Assembly (NCBI RefSeq): GCF_016925635.1
Contig: NZ_CP070490.1
Span: forward strand, 1,302,001 to 1,366,000
Source: Lysinibacillus fusiformis
Lineage (GTDB): Bacteria; Bacillota; Bacilli; Bacillales_A; Planococcaceae
DNA: 64,000 nt
Direction of reading: 5' to 3'
This document shows positions 19,347-28,482 of the stretch, in pieces (positions within the stretch are counted from its first letter, which is position 1; the number at the start of each line of letters is the position of its first letter). The translations under genes and the position numbers were made by a program. The notes under the pieces are model-generated. The model was not told where the DNA came from. It did not search any database and saw nothing but the letters and a program-made list of their open reading frames with translations.

Positions 19347-21095
19347 TCATAATTTAAATGTATTAATCGTTTCTATAACCTCTTTCGTTGTTTGATCTAA
19401 TATTGTTACAACTTCATTTAATTCAGAAACCATAGATACTTGTAAATCGGAGGCAGTTGCTACTTCCTTTGTTCCTAGTACACTATGCTTCGCAATAGCA
19501 TTCATCTGCTCGGTAGTAGCTAATACTTCCTCAGAGCCTGCTGACATTTCTTCAATCACAGCAGAATCATCTTGAATTTTATTATTCACCTCAAGAACAG
19601 ACTGCAATATTTTCTCAAGACTTACACCTATATGTTGTACTGCTTTATTGCCTGCTTGTACATCTATCGTACTGCTAGACATCTCTTGTAACGCTCGATC
19701 AGTTATCTTCTTAAAGCTTTCTAAATGCATGTGTATTTCGTCAGCTGATGCTTTAGACATCTCTGCAAGCTTACGCACTTCATCCGCTACGACTGCAAAT
19801 CCTTTTCCAGCTTCTCCTGCTCTTGCTGCTTCAATCGCAGCATTTAAAGCAAGTAAGTTTGTTTGATCCGCAATGCTCGTAATGATCGACACCATCTCTT
19901 CAATCGATCGGAACTTTTCACCCATTTCCTCGACATGATTAGCCGTACGTAAAACAGAAGATTCCACATTCTGAATTTGAGAGACAACTTCTTGAGAATG
20001 GCTAACACTTGTTTCAACCAACCCTGTCATAGCTGATGATGACTCTGCAATTTCTGAAGTTGTATCAGCTAGTCGTTGAATACCAATCGACATCTCATCC
20101 ATAGTCAATACAACCTCTTGATTGTTTTGCTGCTGTTGCTCACTACCAGCTGCGATTTCGATAATCCGATCAGCAATTTGAGCGTTTGATGCTTCCACAT
20201 GTTGAGAGGTCTCATCAATTTTTTGAACAACATTTTGTAAGGCAAATGTGCGTTGTTGAATCGTATGGAATGTTTCTTTTAATTTTTGCAGTGATTCTCT
20301 AAAGGAATGTGCAAATATAGTAATTTCATTTGTTCCTTTTAACTGTATTTTCTCTACTTCTATCGTTGCCTTAGCAATATCCCCTTGAGCAAAACTTTGC
20401 GCTGCAATTCCTAAGTGGGCTAAAGGTTTTAATGCTCCATTTATATAACGATACAGGATAAACATAACAATACCTGTTAAAGCTAATATGACAACAATTA
20501 AAGCAGGTAAAATGGCCGTTAATACTGCATTCGCAACACTGCTTACCTCTGTTGCTTCTATATCAACCCCAACAAAGGCAACGATATTCCCTGCCCCATC
20601 CTTTAATGGAACAGTACCAGATAAATAATCTCCAAAATCACTATGTAAAATATCGGAGTAATAACTTCCTGTATTTTTTACTTTTTCAATATCTTTGTAG
20701 TATGTGGAAGAAGACTCGTCTCCTATAGCTCCAGCATTTTCTTGGTCATCTACTGGCATACCGTCCACTAAAAACCGTACCTTTTTATCTTCCTGTGGTA
20801 CTGCGAAAGTATAGGCATAGAGAACACCATTTATTTCACGTAATTCGTTGAGCTCTTCCCGAAGTCGCCAATATAACTCAGATTCTTTTGGTTCCTTTGA
20901 GAGTTGCTCATATTCAGCTGCATTTAAATGTTTTGCAATATTCTCAGCAACTGCAACTGCCTGCGTTCCCATTGTTTTATTAACAGATGATTTTGCTGTA
21001 TAAATTGTTGTTATAATGAAAAAAGTTAACAAAGCCACTAACATTACCAATGACATTAACACTATTCTATTGCTTAATTTGCCTGTCGCTCGCAT
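19347..21095 (-). CDS. Methyl-accepting chemotaxis protein with Cache-like sensor
   Basis: 582 aa. Helix 1 (about 10-30), extracytoplasmic sensor (about 35-190) with [20 protein letters not shown], a conserved [20 protein letters not shown] ending typical of Cache/PAS-like folds, helix 2 (about 193-218), HAMP-like region, and a signalling domain with [39 protein letters not shown]. Ligand unknown. A 21-bp palindrome sits 38 bases upstream of the start, at the edge of the repeat-bounded segment described separately. Confidence 0.9.
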   Translation of the reverse strand: MRATGKLSNRIVLMSLVMLVALLTFFIITTIYTAKSSVNKTMGTQAVAVAENIAKHLNAAEYEQLSKEPKESELYWRLREELNELREINGVLYAYTFAVPQEDKKVRFLVDGMPVDDQENAGAIGDESSSTYYKDIEKVKNTGSYYSDILHSDFGDYLSGTVPLKDGAGNIVAFVGVDIEATEVSSVANAVLTAILPALIVVILALTGIVMFILYRYINGALKPLAHLGIAAQSFAQGDIAKATIEVEKIQLKGTNEITIFAHSFRESLQKLKETFHTIQQRTFALQNVVQKIDETSQHVEASNAQIADRIIEIAAGSEQQQQNNQEVVLTMDEMSIGIQRLADTTSEIAESSSAMTGLVETSVSHSQEVVSQIQNVESSVLRTANHVEEMGEKFRSIEEMVSIITSIADQTNLLALNAAIEAARAGEAGKGFAVVADEVRKLAEMSKASADEIHMHLESFKKITDRALQEMSSSTIDVQAGNKAVQHIGVSLEKILQSVLEVNNKIQDDSAVIEEMSAGSEEVLATTEQMNAIAKHSVLGTKEVATASDLQVSMVSELNEVVTILDQTTKEVIETINTFKL

Positions 21096-21132
21096 ACTTT
21101 CCTCCTTTAATATACTGATATATTAATATCTT

Positions 21133-21153
21133 AATAGTACATATTGTACTATT
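21133..21153. repeat. 21-bp palindrome, left copy
   Basis: AATAGTACA/TGTACTATT arms around a 3-base centre. It lies 38 bases upstream of the chemoreceptor start, so it could also act as an operator. Confidence 0.7.
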
Positions 21154-21195
21154 CATAGTGTTGAAAAACAAAACAGTCAATTGAAAGGTAGAAAT

Positions 21196-21328
21196 GGATT
21201 TCCGTTGCAGGCTACTTGCTTTCCTGTGGGCGAGCGCCGAATCGCTTCCTCCGCTACCGCTCCGTGCAGGGCTTCGCCTGTCTCGCTATCCCACGGGAGT
21301 CAAGTAGCCTTCCACTTCAACCCACTGA
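21196..21328 (-). repeat. Structured intergenic repeat, copy A
   Basis: On the minus strand: a start like GTTGAAGTGGA, arm CAAGTAGCCT's partner, an ACTCC-GGGATAGCGAGACAG core, a variable GC-rich middle, GGAAAG, the second arm, and AACGGAAATCC. The arms AGGCTACTTG (21209-21218) and CAAGTAGCCT (21301-21310) are perfectly complementary. Elements of this design are familiar to me from intergenic regions of Bacillaceae, but I cannot name a curated family. Confidence 0.7.
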
Positions 21329-21507
21329 CTTTTTAGCAAAGGTTTTCAAATAAAGTGAAAGTGTTTACTACTCTTTATAGAGGGGTGTTGTCACGCTTCA
21401 CTTCTTCACATTGAAAATAAGAGCTCATCCCCTCTAAGAATACAGTTAATGAGCGATTTAATCGCTATGCTGCTATGAAAAAAGTAAAGACACTTTGCAG
21501 CATGGTT

Positions 21508-21637
21508 GATTGGAGTGGAGCCAGCGTCACTCCTAGGGGATTTAGCGTCACAGAGGAGACCCTGGAGCGAACGGAAGTGAGTGAAGCGGCTCATCGGACG
21601 CCCCCTGGAAAGGACGTTGGCGGAACGGAAATCAACC
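21508..21637 (+). repeat. Structured intergenic repeat, copy B (inverted relative to copy A)
   Basis: Same order of blocks as copy A: GATTGGAGTGGA, arm CCAGCGTC (21521-21528), ACTCCTAGGGGATTTAGCG, a variable middle ending GCTCATCGGACGCCC, GGAAAG, arm GACGTTGG (21613-21620) and GGAACGGAAATCAACC. The arm sequences differ from copy A, yet still pair (one G-U). Confidence 0.7.
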
Positions 21638-21694
21638 CCTCACCTTGCAAAGTTGCTTTTTCTGCCGTTGACATCATCTTTTTTCAACAACATG

Positions 21695-21715
21695 AATAGT
21701 ACATATTGTACTATT
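21695..21715. repeat. 21-bp palindrome, right copy
   Basis: Identical to the left copy at 21133-21153. It falls just downstream of the arsB stop and forms the outer tip of the right inverted repeat. Confidence 0.7.
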
Positions 21716-21739
21716 TTTTTAACTATTTCGACAATCAAT

Positions 21740-23035
21740 CTATGATATGAAGCAAATCCACATAATTAACGCAAGTAAAGTGGCGAACAGTGTCGGAATG
21801 GTAAGAATAACACCGATTTTAAAATACTGTCCCCAGCTAATTTTAATGCCTTTCTGGGCTAATATATGCAGCCATAGCAATGTTGCCAGTGAGCCAATCG
21901 GTGTCATTTTTGGACCTAAATTCGTACCGATTACATTGGCATAAATCAGTCCCTCTTTCATCATGCCTGTTGCACTTGTTTCGGAAATTGCTAATGCATC
22001 AATCATAACAGTAGGTAAATTGTTCATGACAGCAGACAAAATGGCAGCAACAAAACCCATCGTCATCGTTGCTACTACGAACCCCTGCTGTATAGCTTGC
22101 TCTAATAAATTTGCTAGCAATCCTGTCATCCCTACATTTTTCAAGCCATAGACAACCACATACATGCCAATTGAGAAGAACACAATACTCCATGGTGCTC
22201 CTTTTACAACCCTCTTTGTATCTACAACAGAACTACGCTGTGCAAGCCCTAAGAAAATAGCAGCGACCCCACATAAAATAAAGGATACAGGGATATGTAA
22301 AATCTCACCAGCTACGAATCCCACTAACAGAATCGCAATGACAAACCAAGCGATCGAAAATAATTTGGGATCTCGGATTGCCAGCTTTGGTTGCTCAACT
22401 GCCTCAAGAGAATAGTGTCGTGGAATGGAACAACGAAAAACAATGTAAAGGACTACTATACTTGCCACTAACGAAAAGAAATTCGGTACGACCATATGAA
22501 CTGCATAATCTATAAAGCCGATGTCAAAAAAATCAGCTGATACGATATTCGTTAAATTGCTAATAACAAAAGGTAAGGAGGTTGTGTCTGCTATAAAACC
22601 ACTTGCAATAATAAATGGAAAGATCATTTTTTCAGTCAAGTTCAGTTTCCTCACCATCGCTAAAACGATCGGCGTTAGTATTAAAGCACCCCCATCATTA
22701 GCAAACAAAGCCGATACAACAGCTCCAAGGCAACTAATATAAACAAATAAGCGAATTCCACTTCCCTTTGCAAGTCGTGCCATATGTAGAGCCGCCCATT
22801 CAAAAAAGCCAATTTCATCTAAGATAAGTGAAATTAAAATAATGCCAATAAATGATAGCGTTGCATTCCAAACGATTCCAGTTACCTCTAACACATCATG
22901 CCAGGTTACTACTCCTATTAATAGTGCTATAGCTGCTCCTATACAGGCCGACCAGCCAATTGATAGTTTTCGTGGTTGCACTATGACAAAAAATAACGTA
23001 ACTAAAAATAAAATAATAGCTAAAGCAGTCTGCAT
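21740..23035 (-). CDS. arsB: Arsenite efflux permease ArsB
   Basis: 431 aa with about 11-12 helices; length and sequence match plasmid-type staphylococcal ArsB. The conserved stretches [43 protein letters not shown] and [12 protein letters not shown] are all present. ArsB extrudes arsenite and antimonite, alone or with the ArsA ATPase. No arsR, arsC or arsA is adjacent, which is unusual, since ars genes normally travel as an operon. No terminator is evident before the repeat segment downstream. Confidence 0.9.
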   Translation of the reverse strand: MQTALAIILFLVTLFFVIVQPRKLSIGWSACIGAAIALLIGVVTWHDVLEVTGIVWNATLSFIGIILISLILDEIGFFEWAALHMARLAKGSGIRLFVYISCLGAVVSALFANDGGALILTPIVLAMVRKLNLTEKMIFPFIIASGFIADTTSLPFVISNLTNIVSADFFDIGFIDYAVHMVVPNFFSLVASIVVLYIVFRCSIPRHYSLEAVEQPKLAIRDPKLFSIAWFVIAILLVGFVAGEILHIPVSFILCGVAAIFLGLAQRSSVVDTKRVVKGAPWSIVFFSIGMYVVVYGLKNVGMTGLLANLLEQAIQQGFVVATMTMGFVAAILSAVMNNLPTVMIDALAISETSATGMMKEGLIYANVIGTNLGPKMTPIGSLATLLWLHILAQKGIKISWGQYFKIGVILTIPTLFATLLALIMWICFIS

Positions 23036-23058
23036 CGTTTTCCTTTCCTCCCCTAATT

Positions 23059-23088
23059 AAAAACCAGTAGCTTAAATGCTACTGGTTT
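23059..23088 (-). terminator. Terminator of yeeI
   Basis: AAACCAGTAGC / GCTACTGGTTT hairpin followed by TTTTTAATT on the minus strand. Confidence 0.85.
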
Positions 23089-23107
23089 ACTCAAGTTATT
23101 GATCTGT

Positions 23108-23827
23108 TTATTCGCCTAAATCTGCATTGTGGAAGACGTTTTGTACATCTTCTAAATCTTCTAATGCATCGATTAGTTTTTCAAACTTCGCTACATCGTC
23201 GCCAGTTAAAGTCACTTCTGTTTGAGGAAGCATAGAAAGCTCTGCTACTGTAAATTCTTCTACGCCCGCAGCCTTCAATGCTTCTTGTGTCGCAAAGAAT
23301 TGATCTGGTTCTGCATAAATAATAACCGCTTCTTCTTCTTCTAGAATATCGCGAGCATCAATATCCGCTTCCATTAAAATCTCTAGTACTTCATCAGCCG
23401 TTTTACCTTCTAAGCCGATAACTGCTGTTGAATCGAACATATAAGCTACAGATCCACTAACACCCATATTCCCGTTATTTTTACCAAATGCTGCACGTAC
23501 ATCAGATGCTGTACGATTTACATTGTTTGTTAAAGCATCCACGATAATCATTGTGCCAGCTGGTCCAAAGCCTTCATAACGTAATTCATCAAAGTTTTCA
23601 TCACCGCCACCTTTTGCTTTATCGATGGCTTTTTCTATAATATGTTTTGGAACACTGTATGTTTTTGCACGTTCAAGCACTACTTTAAGTGCACGGTTTG
23701 ACTCTGGATCTGGTTCGCCTGATTTAGCTGCCACATAAATTTCTCGCCCAAATTTTGCATTAATACGGCTTGTGCTTTGATCTTTAGACGCTTTCTTTTC
23801 TTTAATATTGTTCCACTTACGACCCAT
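23108..23827 (-). CDS. yeeI: YebC/PmpR-family protein, YeeI type
   Basis: 239 aa from the ATG at 23827 ([17 protein letters not shown]), chosen because homologues start there and GAGAGTGG lies upstream; a GTG three codons earlier is less likely. The three-domain YebC fold is indicated by the conserved start, [20 protein letters not shown], and the C-terminal [15 protein letters not shown]. YebC proteins have been described as transcription regulators; more recent work assigns some members to translation elongation at proline stretches. Sequence is nearer Bacillus YeeI than YrbC. Monocistronic. Confidence 0.92.
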   Translation of the reverse strand: MGRKWNNIKEKKASKDQSTSRINAKFGREIYVAAKSGEPDPESNRALKVVLERAKTYSVPKHIIEKAIDKAKGGGDENFDELRYEGFGPAGTMIIVDALTNNVNRTASDVRAAFGKNNGNMGVSGSVAYMFDSTAVIGLEGKTADEVLEILMEADIDARDILEEEEAVIIYAEPDQFFATQEALKAAGVEEFTVAELSMLPQTEVTLTGDDVAKFEKLIDALEDLEDVQNVFHNADLGE

Positions 23828-24027
23828 TGTTTCCACTCTCTTTCAAAAGATAATTTATAAAAATAATAGATACACAGTTGCATATCTGTAAATGGTAATT
23901 AAATACTTATCGTATCTTTACTCTGCAAATAATAACACAATGATGCTTACAAAGCTAGATATACCAATGTTTAAGGTAGCATTTTTCTGAAGAAATCGCT
24001 GTTAAAATTTACGTTTTTAGCGCCACC

Positions 24028-24489
24028 TTACAACAGCTCTTGTTTAATTTTTGCTAGTAATGCCTGACAGCCTTCTTGTACTAAATCATAGGTTTCCTGA
24101 AAATCACCTGTATAGTAAGGGTCAGGGACATCTTTGCCATGCGCTGTTAAATCTAAAAAACGAAAAACCTTTGGTGAGTGAGGATTACCTAGCATCGTTC
24201 GGATATTGCGAATATTGCTTTCATCCATACCAATAATATAAGCGAACTTTTCAAAATCAGCCTTTAGTAATTGTCGACCTTTCATGCCTATTGTGGAAAT
24301 ACCGTATTCCTTAAGCTTATCCTGTGTACCCCGATGAGGAGGTTCACCGATATGCCATGAGCTAGTGGCAGCAGAATCCACTTCAATTTTTTTTTCTAAA
24401 TGCTCTTTCTTCACCAAGTCACGCATGACCGCCTCTGCCATGGGAGAGCGACAAATATTACCTAAACATACGAAAAGTACTCGAATCAT
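24028..24489 (-). CDS. Low-molecular-weight protein tyrosine phosphatase
   Basis: 153 aa. The P-loop VCLGNICRSPMAEA (CX5RS, Cys near residue 8) and the general-acid DPYY region near residue 120 (VPDPYYTG) define the LMW-PTP family. It hydrolyses phosphotyrosine or related phosphoesters in the cytosol; the closest Bacillus relatives are YfkJ/YwlE types, and lacking the arginine-phosphatase hallmark I can recognise, I call it generically. It is the next minus-strand gene after plsC, separated by a terminator hairpin. Confidence 0.9.
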   Translation of the reverse strand: MIRVLFVCLGNICRSPMAEAVMRDLVKKEHLEKKIEVDSAATSSWHIGEPPHRGTQDKLKEYGISTIGMKGRQLLKADFEKFAYIIGMDESNIRNIRTMLGNPHSPKVFRFLDLTAHGKDVPDPYYTGDFQETYDLVQEGCQALLAKIKQELL

Positions 24490-24505
24490 TTTATTTTCCT
24501 CCTAC

Positions 24506-24540
24506 AACAAAGCACTCAAAATCAATTTGATTCTGAGTGC
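24506..24540 (-). terminator. Terminator after plsC
   Basis: GCACTCAAAATCAA / TTGATTCTGAGTGC hairpin (one mismatch) with minus-strand TTTG. It lies between plsC and the phosphatase gene. Confidence 0.65.
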
Positions 24541-24549
24541 CATTTGCTT

Positions 24550-25152
24550 TTATTTTACGGGAATACGTTTTTGTAATTCTTCTGTTAGAGCAACAAGCTC
24601 ATGCTCAAGGTGTTGAGTAAACTGCTCACGACCTTCTTTGCCCTTACCTGTTACATAAAATGGCTCACCATAAATTAAATAGCCTTTGCCACGCTTCATC
24701 ACATCACCAGCATTACGCGCACCAACGTAAGCAGCTGGAACGATTTGCGCCTTTGCCAATTGTGCAATGGTAATGGCTCCTTGCTTTAAATCCGTTCCTT
24801 CTGTGCTGCGTGTACCAGAGGGGAAAATCCCTACAATTTTACCTTCCTTCAATAACTGTGAAGGAATTTTAATCACGCTCGGCCCAGGATTATCACGGTC
24901 TACTGGAAAAGCATTTAAATGCTTAACAAGCCAGCCAAGCCCTTTCATTTCAAATAATTGCTTCTTTGCCATAAAGTGAATTTCACGAGGGTACATGGCT
25001 ACACCAAGGTTTAAAATATCAACATAGCCTGTATGTGTACAAGCGATAATAAACCCGCCCTCTTTCGGCAAGTTTTCTTCTCCATATACACGAGCCTTTG
25101 AACCCATTAATTTTAATATTACTTTGACAACATTTGCTGCTAGTTTATACAC
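24550..25152 (-). CDS. plsC: 1-acyl-sn-glycerol-3-phosphate acyltransferase
   Basis: 200 aa. Acyltransferase block I HTGYVD (HX4D) near residue 36, block III-type FPSGTRSTEG near 112, and FIIACTHTG all fit the PlsC family, which adds the second acyl chain to make phosphatidic acid at the membrane face. An N-terminal hydrophobic stretch anchors it. A divergent block III (PSGTRS instead of PEGTRS) is common in Firmicutes members. Confidence 0.9.
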   Translation of the reverse strand: MYKLAANVVKVILKLMGSKARVYGEENLPKEGGFIIACTHTGYVDILNLGVAMYPREIHFMAKKQLFEMKGLGWLVKHLNAFPVDRDNPGPSVIKIPSQLLKEGKIVGIFPSGTRSTEGTDLKQGAITIAQLAKAQIVPAAYVGARNAGDVMKRGKGYLIYGEPFYVTGKGKEGREQFTQHLEHELVALTEELQKRIPVK

Positions 25153-25231
25153 TGTTACATTCCTACCTTATTCAATGTTTATTCCCATTGTAATCGAAAA
25201 GACCAGTATACTGCAATTGCAGGTGACCAAC

Positions 25232-26065
25232 TTAACCCTTCCCTACTAACAGATCCACATCAATCGTAATTTCATTTAAGACAATGGCTGTTTCCTCTTT
25301 TTTATGCCAGCCCATTGGCGTCATCTCTAATAACGCAGGTACTAGTTCTTTTGCAAGCGGTAAAGTATAAGTTACACGTTCTACATTTACCTCCCGAAAG
25401 CTAGCTTGAAAACGAGCCACAATTTGTTCATTGGAGTAAGTTTCCTTGTTTGAATCTGCATATAATTGAGCACGCAGCTCCTGCAAATAGCCACTTTGCG
25501 GTACAACCTTTACAAGACAGCCATTCGGTGTAAGAAGTCGTTTAAACTCCTCATAATTTGCAGGCGATAAAATATTTAAAATCGCATCAAAGCTTGCTTT
25601 AGCAAATGGACTTTTAGCTAAATCACCTACACACCAAATTTGTTGTGGATAATGACGTGCGGCAGCCAAAATACCCTCCTTTGCTATGTCGATACCAATG
25701 CCAACACCATGATCTGTATCTTTCATAATGCGAGCTAAATGTGATCCCTCTCCACAACCAGTATCTAGCACCGTTTTTGCAGAGGTTATAAGCTCACCGA
25801 TTCGCGCTTCTACAGCATCATAAATTCCACTATCAATAACAGCCTTGCGGGATTCAAAGAGACTCTTACTATATTTAGAAGCAGCGTTATGTGTCAGCAT
25901 GTTGACATAGCCCTGCTTCGCAATATCAAAAGAATGATTAGAAGAACAAACCAATCTCCCCTGCTCATAGACATGCATTGATTGCTGACATATAGGACAA
26001 GCAAAAAGTGTGATATGTTGATCCATTAATGCTGCTCCTATAGCACGTTTAGATAATGCGCCCAT
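25232..26065 (-). CDS. Putative 23S rRNA (guanine) methyltransferase, RlmA family
   Basis: 277 aa from the ATG at 26065, chosen because GAAGGAGG sits 7 bases upstream and homologues have this length; it starts 2 bases after the MATE stop. An N-terminal zinc ribbon (CPIC...CSSNHSFD) is followed by FDIAKQGYVNML, a stretch highly typical of RlmA, and a SAM fold with LDTGCGEGSHLARI. RlmA methylates a guanine (745 or 748) of 23S rRNA and RlmA(II) affects tylosin response; which position is modified here cannot be read from sequence. Translationally coupled to the MATE pump. Confidence 0.85.
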   Translation of the reverse strand: MGALSKRAIGAALMDQHITLFACPICQQSMHVYEQGRLVCSSNHSFDIAKQGYVNMLTHNAASKYSKSLFESRKAVIDSGIYDAVEARIGELITSAKTVLDTGCGEGSHLARIMKDTDHGVGIGIDIAKEGILAAARHYPQQIWCVGDLAKSPFAKASFDAILNILSPANYEEFKRLLTPNGCLVKVVPQSGYLQELRAQLYADSNKETYSNEQIVARFQASFREVNVERVTYTLPLAKELVPALLEMTPMGWHKKEETAIVLNEITIDVDLLVGKG

Positions 26066-26067
26066 TT

Positions 26068-27444
26068 CTATGCCTCCTTCTCGTCGTTCGGTGAAACGAG
26101 AGCATAACGCTCCCATTTACGGCTTTTCCATCTAAAGTATACGATAATTGCACGTACCCATTCATCTGCTGAAATCGCTAGCCAAATTCCAACCAAGCCC
26201 CAATCCAACACAAATACAAATAAATAGCCAAGCGGAAGACTCATGCAAACCATCGATAGAAAACCAATTTTCACAGGGAATCTGGCATCTCCAGAAGCAC
26301 GTAAAGAGTTAATAACAACGATATTCATCGTGCGGCCAGTCTCTAGCAAAATACTTAGAGCTAACACGGACGCTCCAATCTTAATGACCTCTGGATTATC
26401 AGTAAAAACTTGCATGAGGGGCTTACGGAAAATCGTAACGACCGCGACCATAATAATCGTAAAAACAAATGCTGCACGAACACTTTTCCATAGCTGATGA
26501 TACGCCTCATCTTTCTCTCCTGCACCTACATGACGACCAATAATAATGGCCGTTCCTGTACCAATGGCAATTGCAAATAAATACGTAAACATCGAAATAT
26601 TCATAGCATACTGTCGTGCTGCTAGTGTTTCTGCGCCTAAGTAAGTCGCATAATATAAAAAGATGATCTGACAAAACTGATAAAGTACCTGCTCAAATGC
26701 AGATGGTAAACCAATGTTTAGTATTTTCCTTACATATTCCTTTGAATACTCAAAATAATATTGTAACTTCACGCGCACTTCCATTACCTGATATAGCAAC
26801 CAGAAAAATACTAGTACAGCTAAAGCGCGGCTAATGACAGAGGAAATAGCCGCTCCTTTCACACCAAGCTCTGGTAAACCTAAATTCCCAAATATAAGAC
26901 CGTAGTTTAGCACAACATGTAAGACGTTCATGCCAAATGATACGTACATAGTTTGTTTTGTCCAACCATGAACACGAATAATTGCAGCAAGTGCATTAAT
27001 AATTGCCTGTAGGAAAATAAAACTCCCAATGATGACTAAGTAACTTTGTGCATAGTGGAGTACTTCTCCCTGCAAGTTCATCATCGTCATCAAATGTCTC
27101 GCAAAGAAGAAAAATAAAATACTCATTAAAAGTCCAACGACCAAATTCATTGTGACCGCTAACGCCGATATCTTCGCTGCTTCAAAAAAGCGTCTTGAAC
27201 CTAAATACTGTGAAACAACAATAGATGCACCATTGCCCACTACTTCCAGTATCAAGATAGCTATATGGATATATTGATTGGCTGCACCTACTCCTGATAC
27301 AGCATTATCTGATAAAGCACTGAGCATAAAAGTATCGGCTAGTCCCATCAACATAAATAGAAATACTTCTAAGAAGATAGGCCATGTTAAATGGAATAGA
27401 CTTAACTTATTTGTCTCTTTAATTGTGTCTGCCAATACTTTCAC
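26068..27444 (-). CDS. MATE family efflux transporter
   Basis: 458 aa, 12 helices arranged as two six-helix MatE repeats (about 15-175 and 240-410). Typical segments include PIFLEVFLFMLMGLADTFMLS and AVSGVGAANQYIHI near the N terminus and a matching LPSAFEQVLYQFCQIIF at the second repeat. It exports cationic drugs or metabolites using sodium or protons. The annotated start is GTG with AGGAGA very close upstream, so a start slightly further in is possible. Coupled to the downstream RlmA-type gene, a pairing which could link drug export with ribosome modification. Confidence 0.88.
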   Translation of the reverse strand: MKVLADTIKETNKLSLFHLTWPIFLEVFLFMLMGLADTFMLSALSDNAVSGVGAANQYIHIAILILEVVGNGASIVVSQYLGSRRFFEAAKISALAVTMNLVVGLLMSILFFFFARHLMTMMNLQGEVLHYAQSYLVIIGSFIFLQAIINALAAIIRVHGWTKQTMYVSFGMNVLHVVLNYGLIFGNLGLPELGVKGAAISSVISRALAVLVFFWLLYQVMEVRVKLQYYFEYSKEYVRKILNIGLPSAFEQVLYQFCQIIFLYYATYLGAETLAARQYAMNISMFTYLFAIAIGTGTAIIIGRHVGAGEKDEAYHQLWKSVRAAFVFTIIMVAVVTIFRKPLMQVFTDNPEVIKIGASVLALSILLETGRTMNIVVINSLRASGDARFPVKIGFLSMVCMSLPLGYLFVFVLDWGLVGIWLAISADEWVRAIIVYFRWKSRKWERYALVSPNDEKEA

Positions 27445-27532
27445 TTCTCCTATATTTTCTTAAAAATCTATTGTATCTTATCACAAATTTTCAGACTGTA
27501 AAGAGGTTTATAGGAAGACAGCGCTTCCACGT

Positions 27533-27563
27533 AAAAAATCCCTTTCACTTAAGTGTGAAAGGG
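27533..27563 (-). terminator. Terminator of the tyrosine phosphatase gene
   Basis: CCCTTTCAC / GTGAAAGGG hairpin followed by TTTTTT on the minus strand. Confidence 0.8.
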
Positions 27564-27569
27564 GCCATT

Positions 27570-28337
27570 TTAAATTAAGCAATAGGATTGCAATTGCTCT
27601 CGTTTTTCAATTGTTAGGCCAAACTCCTGCTCTAAAAACCCAGTCTTTGAACCATAACGGCGATCCATAGCTTCCAATGCTGCTTGTAAATAGTCTTCGC
27701 GAGCGGACATTAATGCATAAAATTGCTGTAGCTCTTGGTCATTATACTGATGCTGAATAGCCTGAGCCATTCTTTCTACCATTGGACGTAAATGTATATT
27801 CGTATCTAAATAGTCTTCCATAATCGTCTCCTCAGGGACATCTAAAGCTAGCAATATAAGGGCCCCTCCTATCCCTGTTCGGTCTTTTCCGACTGCACAA
27901 TGATGAACAAGTCCTAAATTATCAGGGTTTTGAATAGTTAGCAATAACTCTTTAAATGAAGGATTATTAAACGGCATTTGTGCATAAAAATCCCGGAACA
28001 TTTCAGGGCTCACTACTTTATAGAAATCTCTCCCCCCAGCATTTGTAGGCATTTCAAAAGAATGATTGCCCTTCGCTGGAATTTGAATATATTGAGCGTG
28101 TGAGAACACAGGGTTAGGATTATGATACGCCTCACTATTATCACGATAATCAAAAATGGTTTTAATCCCTAACGTTTCAAATAGCTCTTTATCCGCCAGT
28201 GTCATTTTCCCAAGAGCGGCTGAGCGGTAAAATAAACCGTTCTTTACCCTACGTCCATCACTTGTCTTATATCCACCCATGTCTCGGAAATTATAGACCG
28301 CCTCAAATGGAATCGCCTTTGTCTCTAATTGTTCCAA
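27570..28337 (-). CDS. Tyrosine-specific protein phosphatase (Y_phosphatase3)
   Basis: 255 aa. The catalytic loop HHCAVGKDRTGIGGALIL (CX5R, Cys near residue 143) and the N-terminal NFRDMGGYKTSDGRRVKNGLFYRSAAL are signatures of the Y_phosphatase3 / dual-specificity lipid or protein phosphatase group that includes Listeria LipA and mycobacterial MptpB. Substrate may be phosphotyrosine or phosphoinositide. TTG start with AGGAGG eight bases upstream. No signal peptide, so cytosolic. Confidence 0.88.
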   Translation of the reverse strand: MEQLETKAIPFEAVYNFRDMGGYKTSDGRRVKNGLFYRSAALGKMTLADKELFETLGIKTIFDYRDNSEAYHNPNPVFSHAQYIQIPAKGNHSFEMPTNAGGRDFYKVVSPEMFRDFYAQMPFNNPSFKELLLTIQNPDNLGLVHHCAVGKDRTGIGGALILLALDVPEETIMEDYLDTNIHLRPMVERMAQAIQHQYNDQELQQFYALMSAREDYLQAALEAMDRRYGSKTGFLEQEFGLTIEKREQLQSYCLI

Positions 28338-28482
28338 TCACTACACCTCCTAAAATAATCGAGCATACTTACTTTTATTTTAAAGAACAAACTAAATTAA
28401 TTCCAATTTTCACGCTAGGTAATAATTAAAACCACATCAAAAATGCTAGCTGAAAGGCTTACAGCTAGCATGGAAACATTTC

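Larger units (their letters stand above)
21133..21715. mobile_element. 583-bp segment with imperfect 37-bp terminal inverted repeats (MITE-like)
   Basis: The left end (21133-21169) and right end (21679-21715) are inverted copies matching at 32 of 37 positions by eye. Both outer ends carry AATAGTACA-TAT-TGTACTATT, itself a palindrome. Between them lie two inverted copies of a structured repeat and no plausible protein gene. The layout is that of a non-autonomous element. No transposase is present and I could not confirm a target-site duplication. Confidence 0.5.

Noticed and set aside
21475..21699. 74-codon plus-strand frame inside the repeat-bounded segment
   Set aside because: It runs across the structured repeat copy B, whose conservation is at the pairing level, and has no ribosome-binding site.
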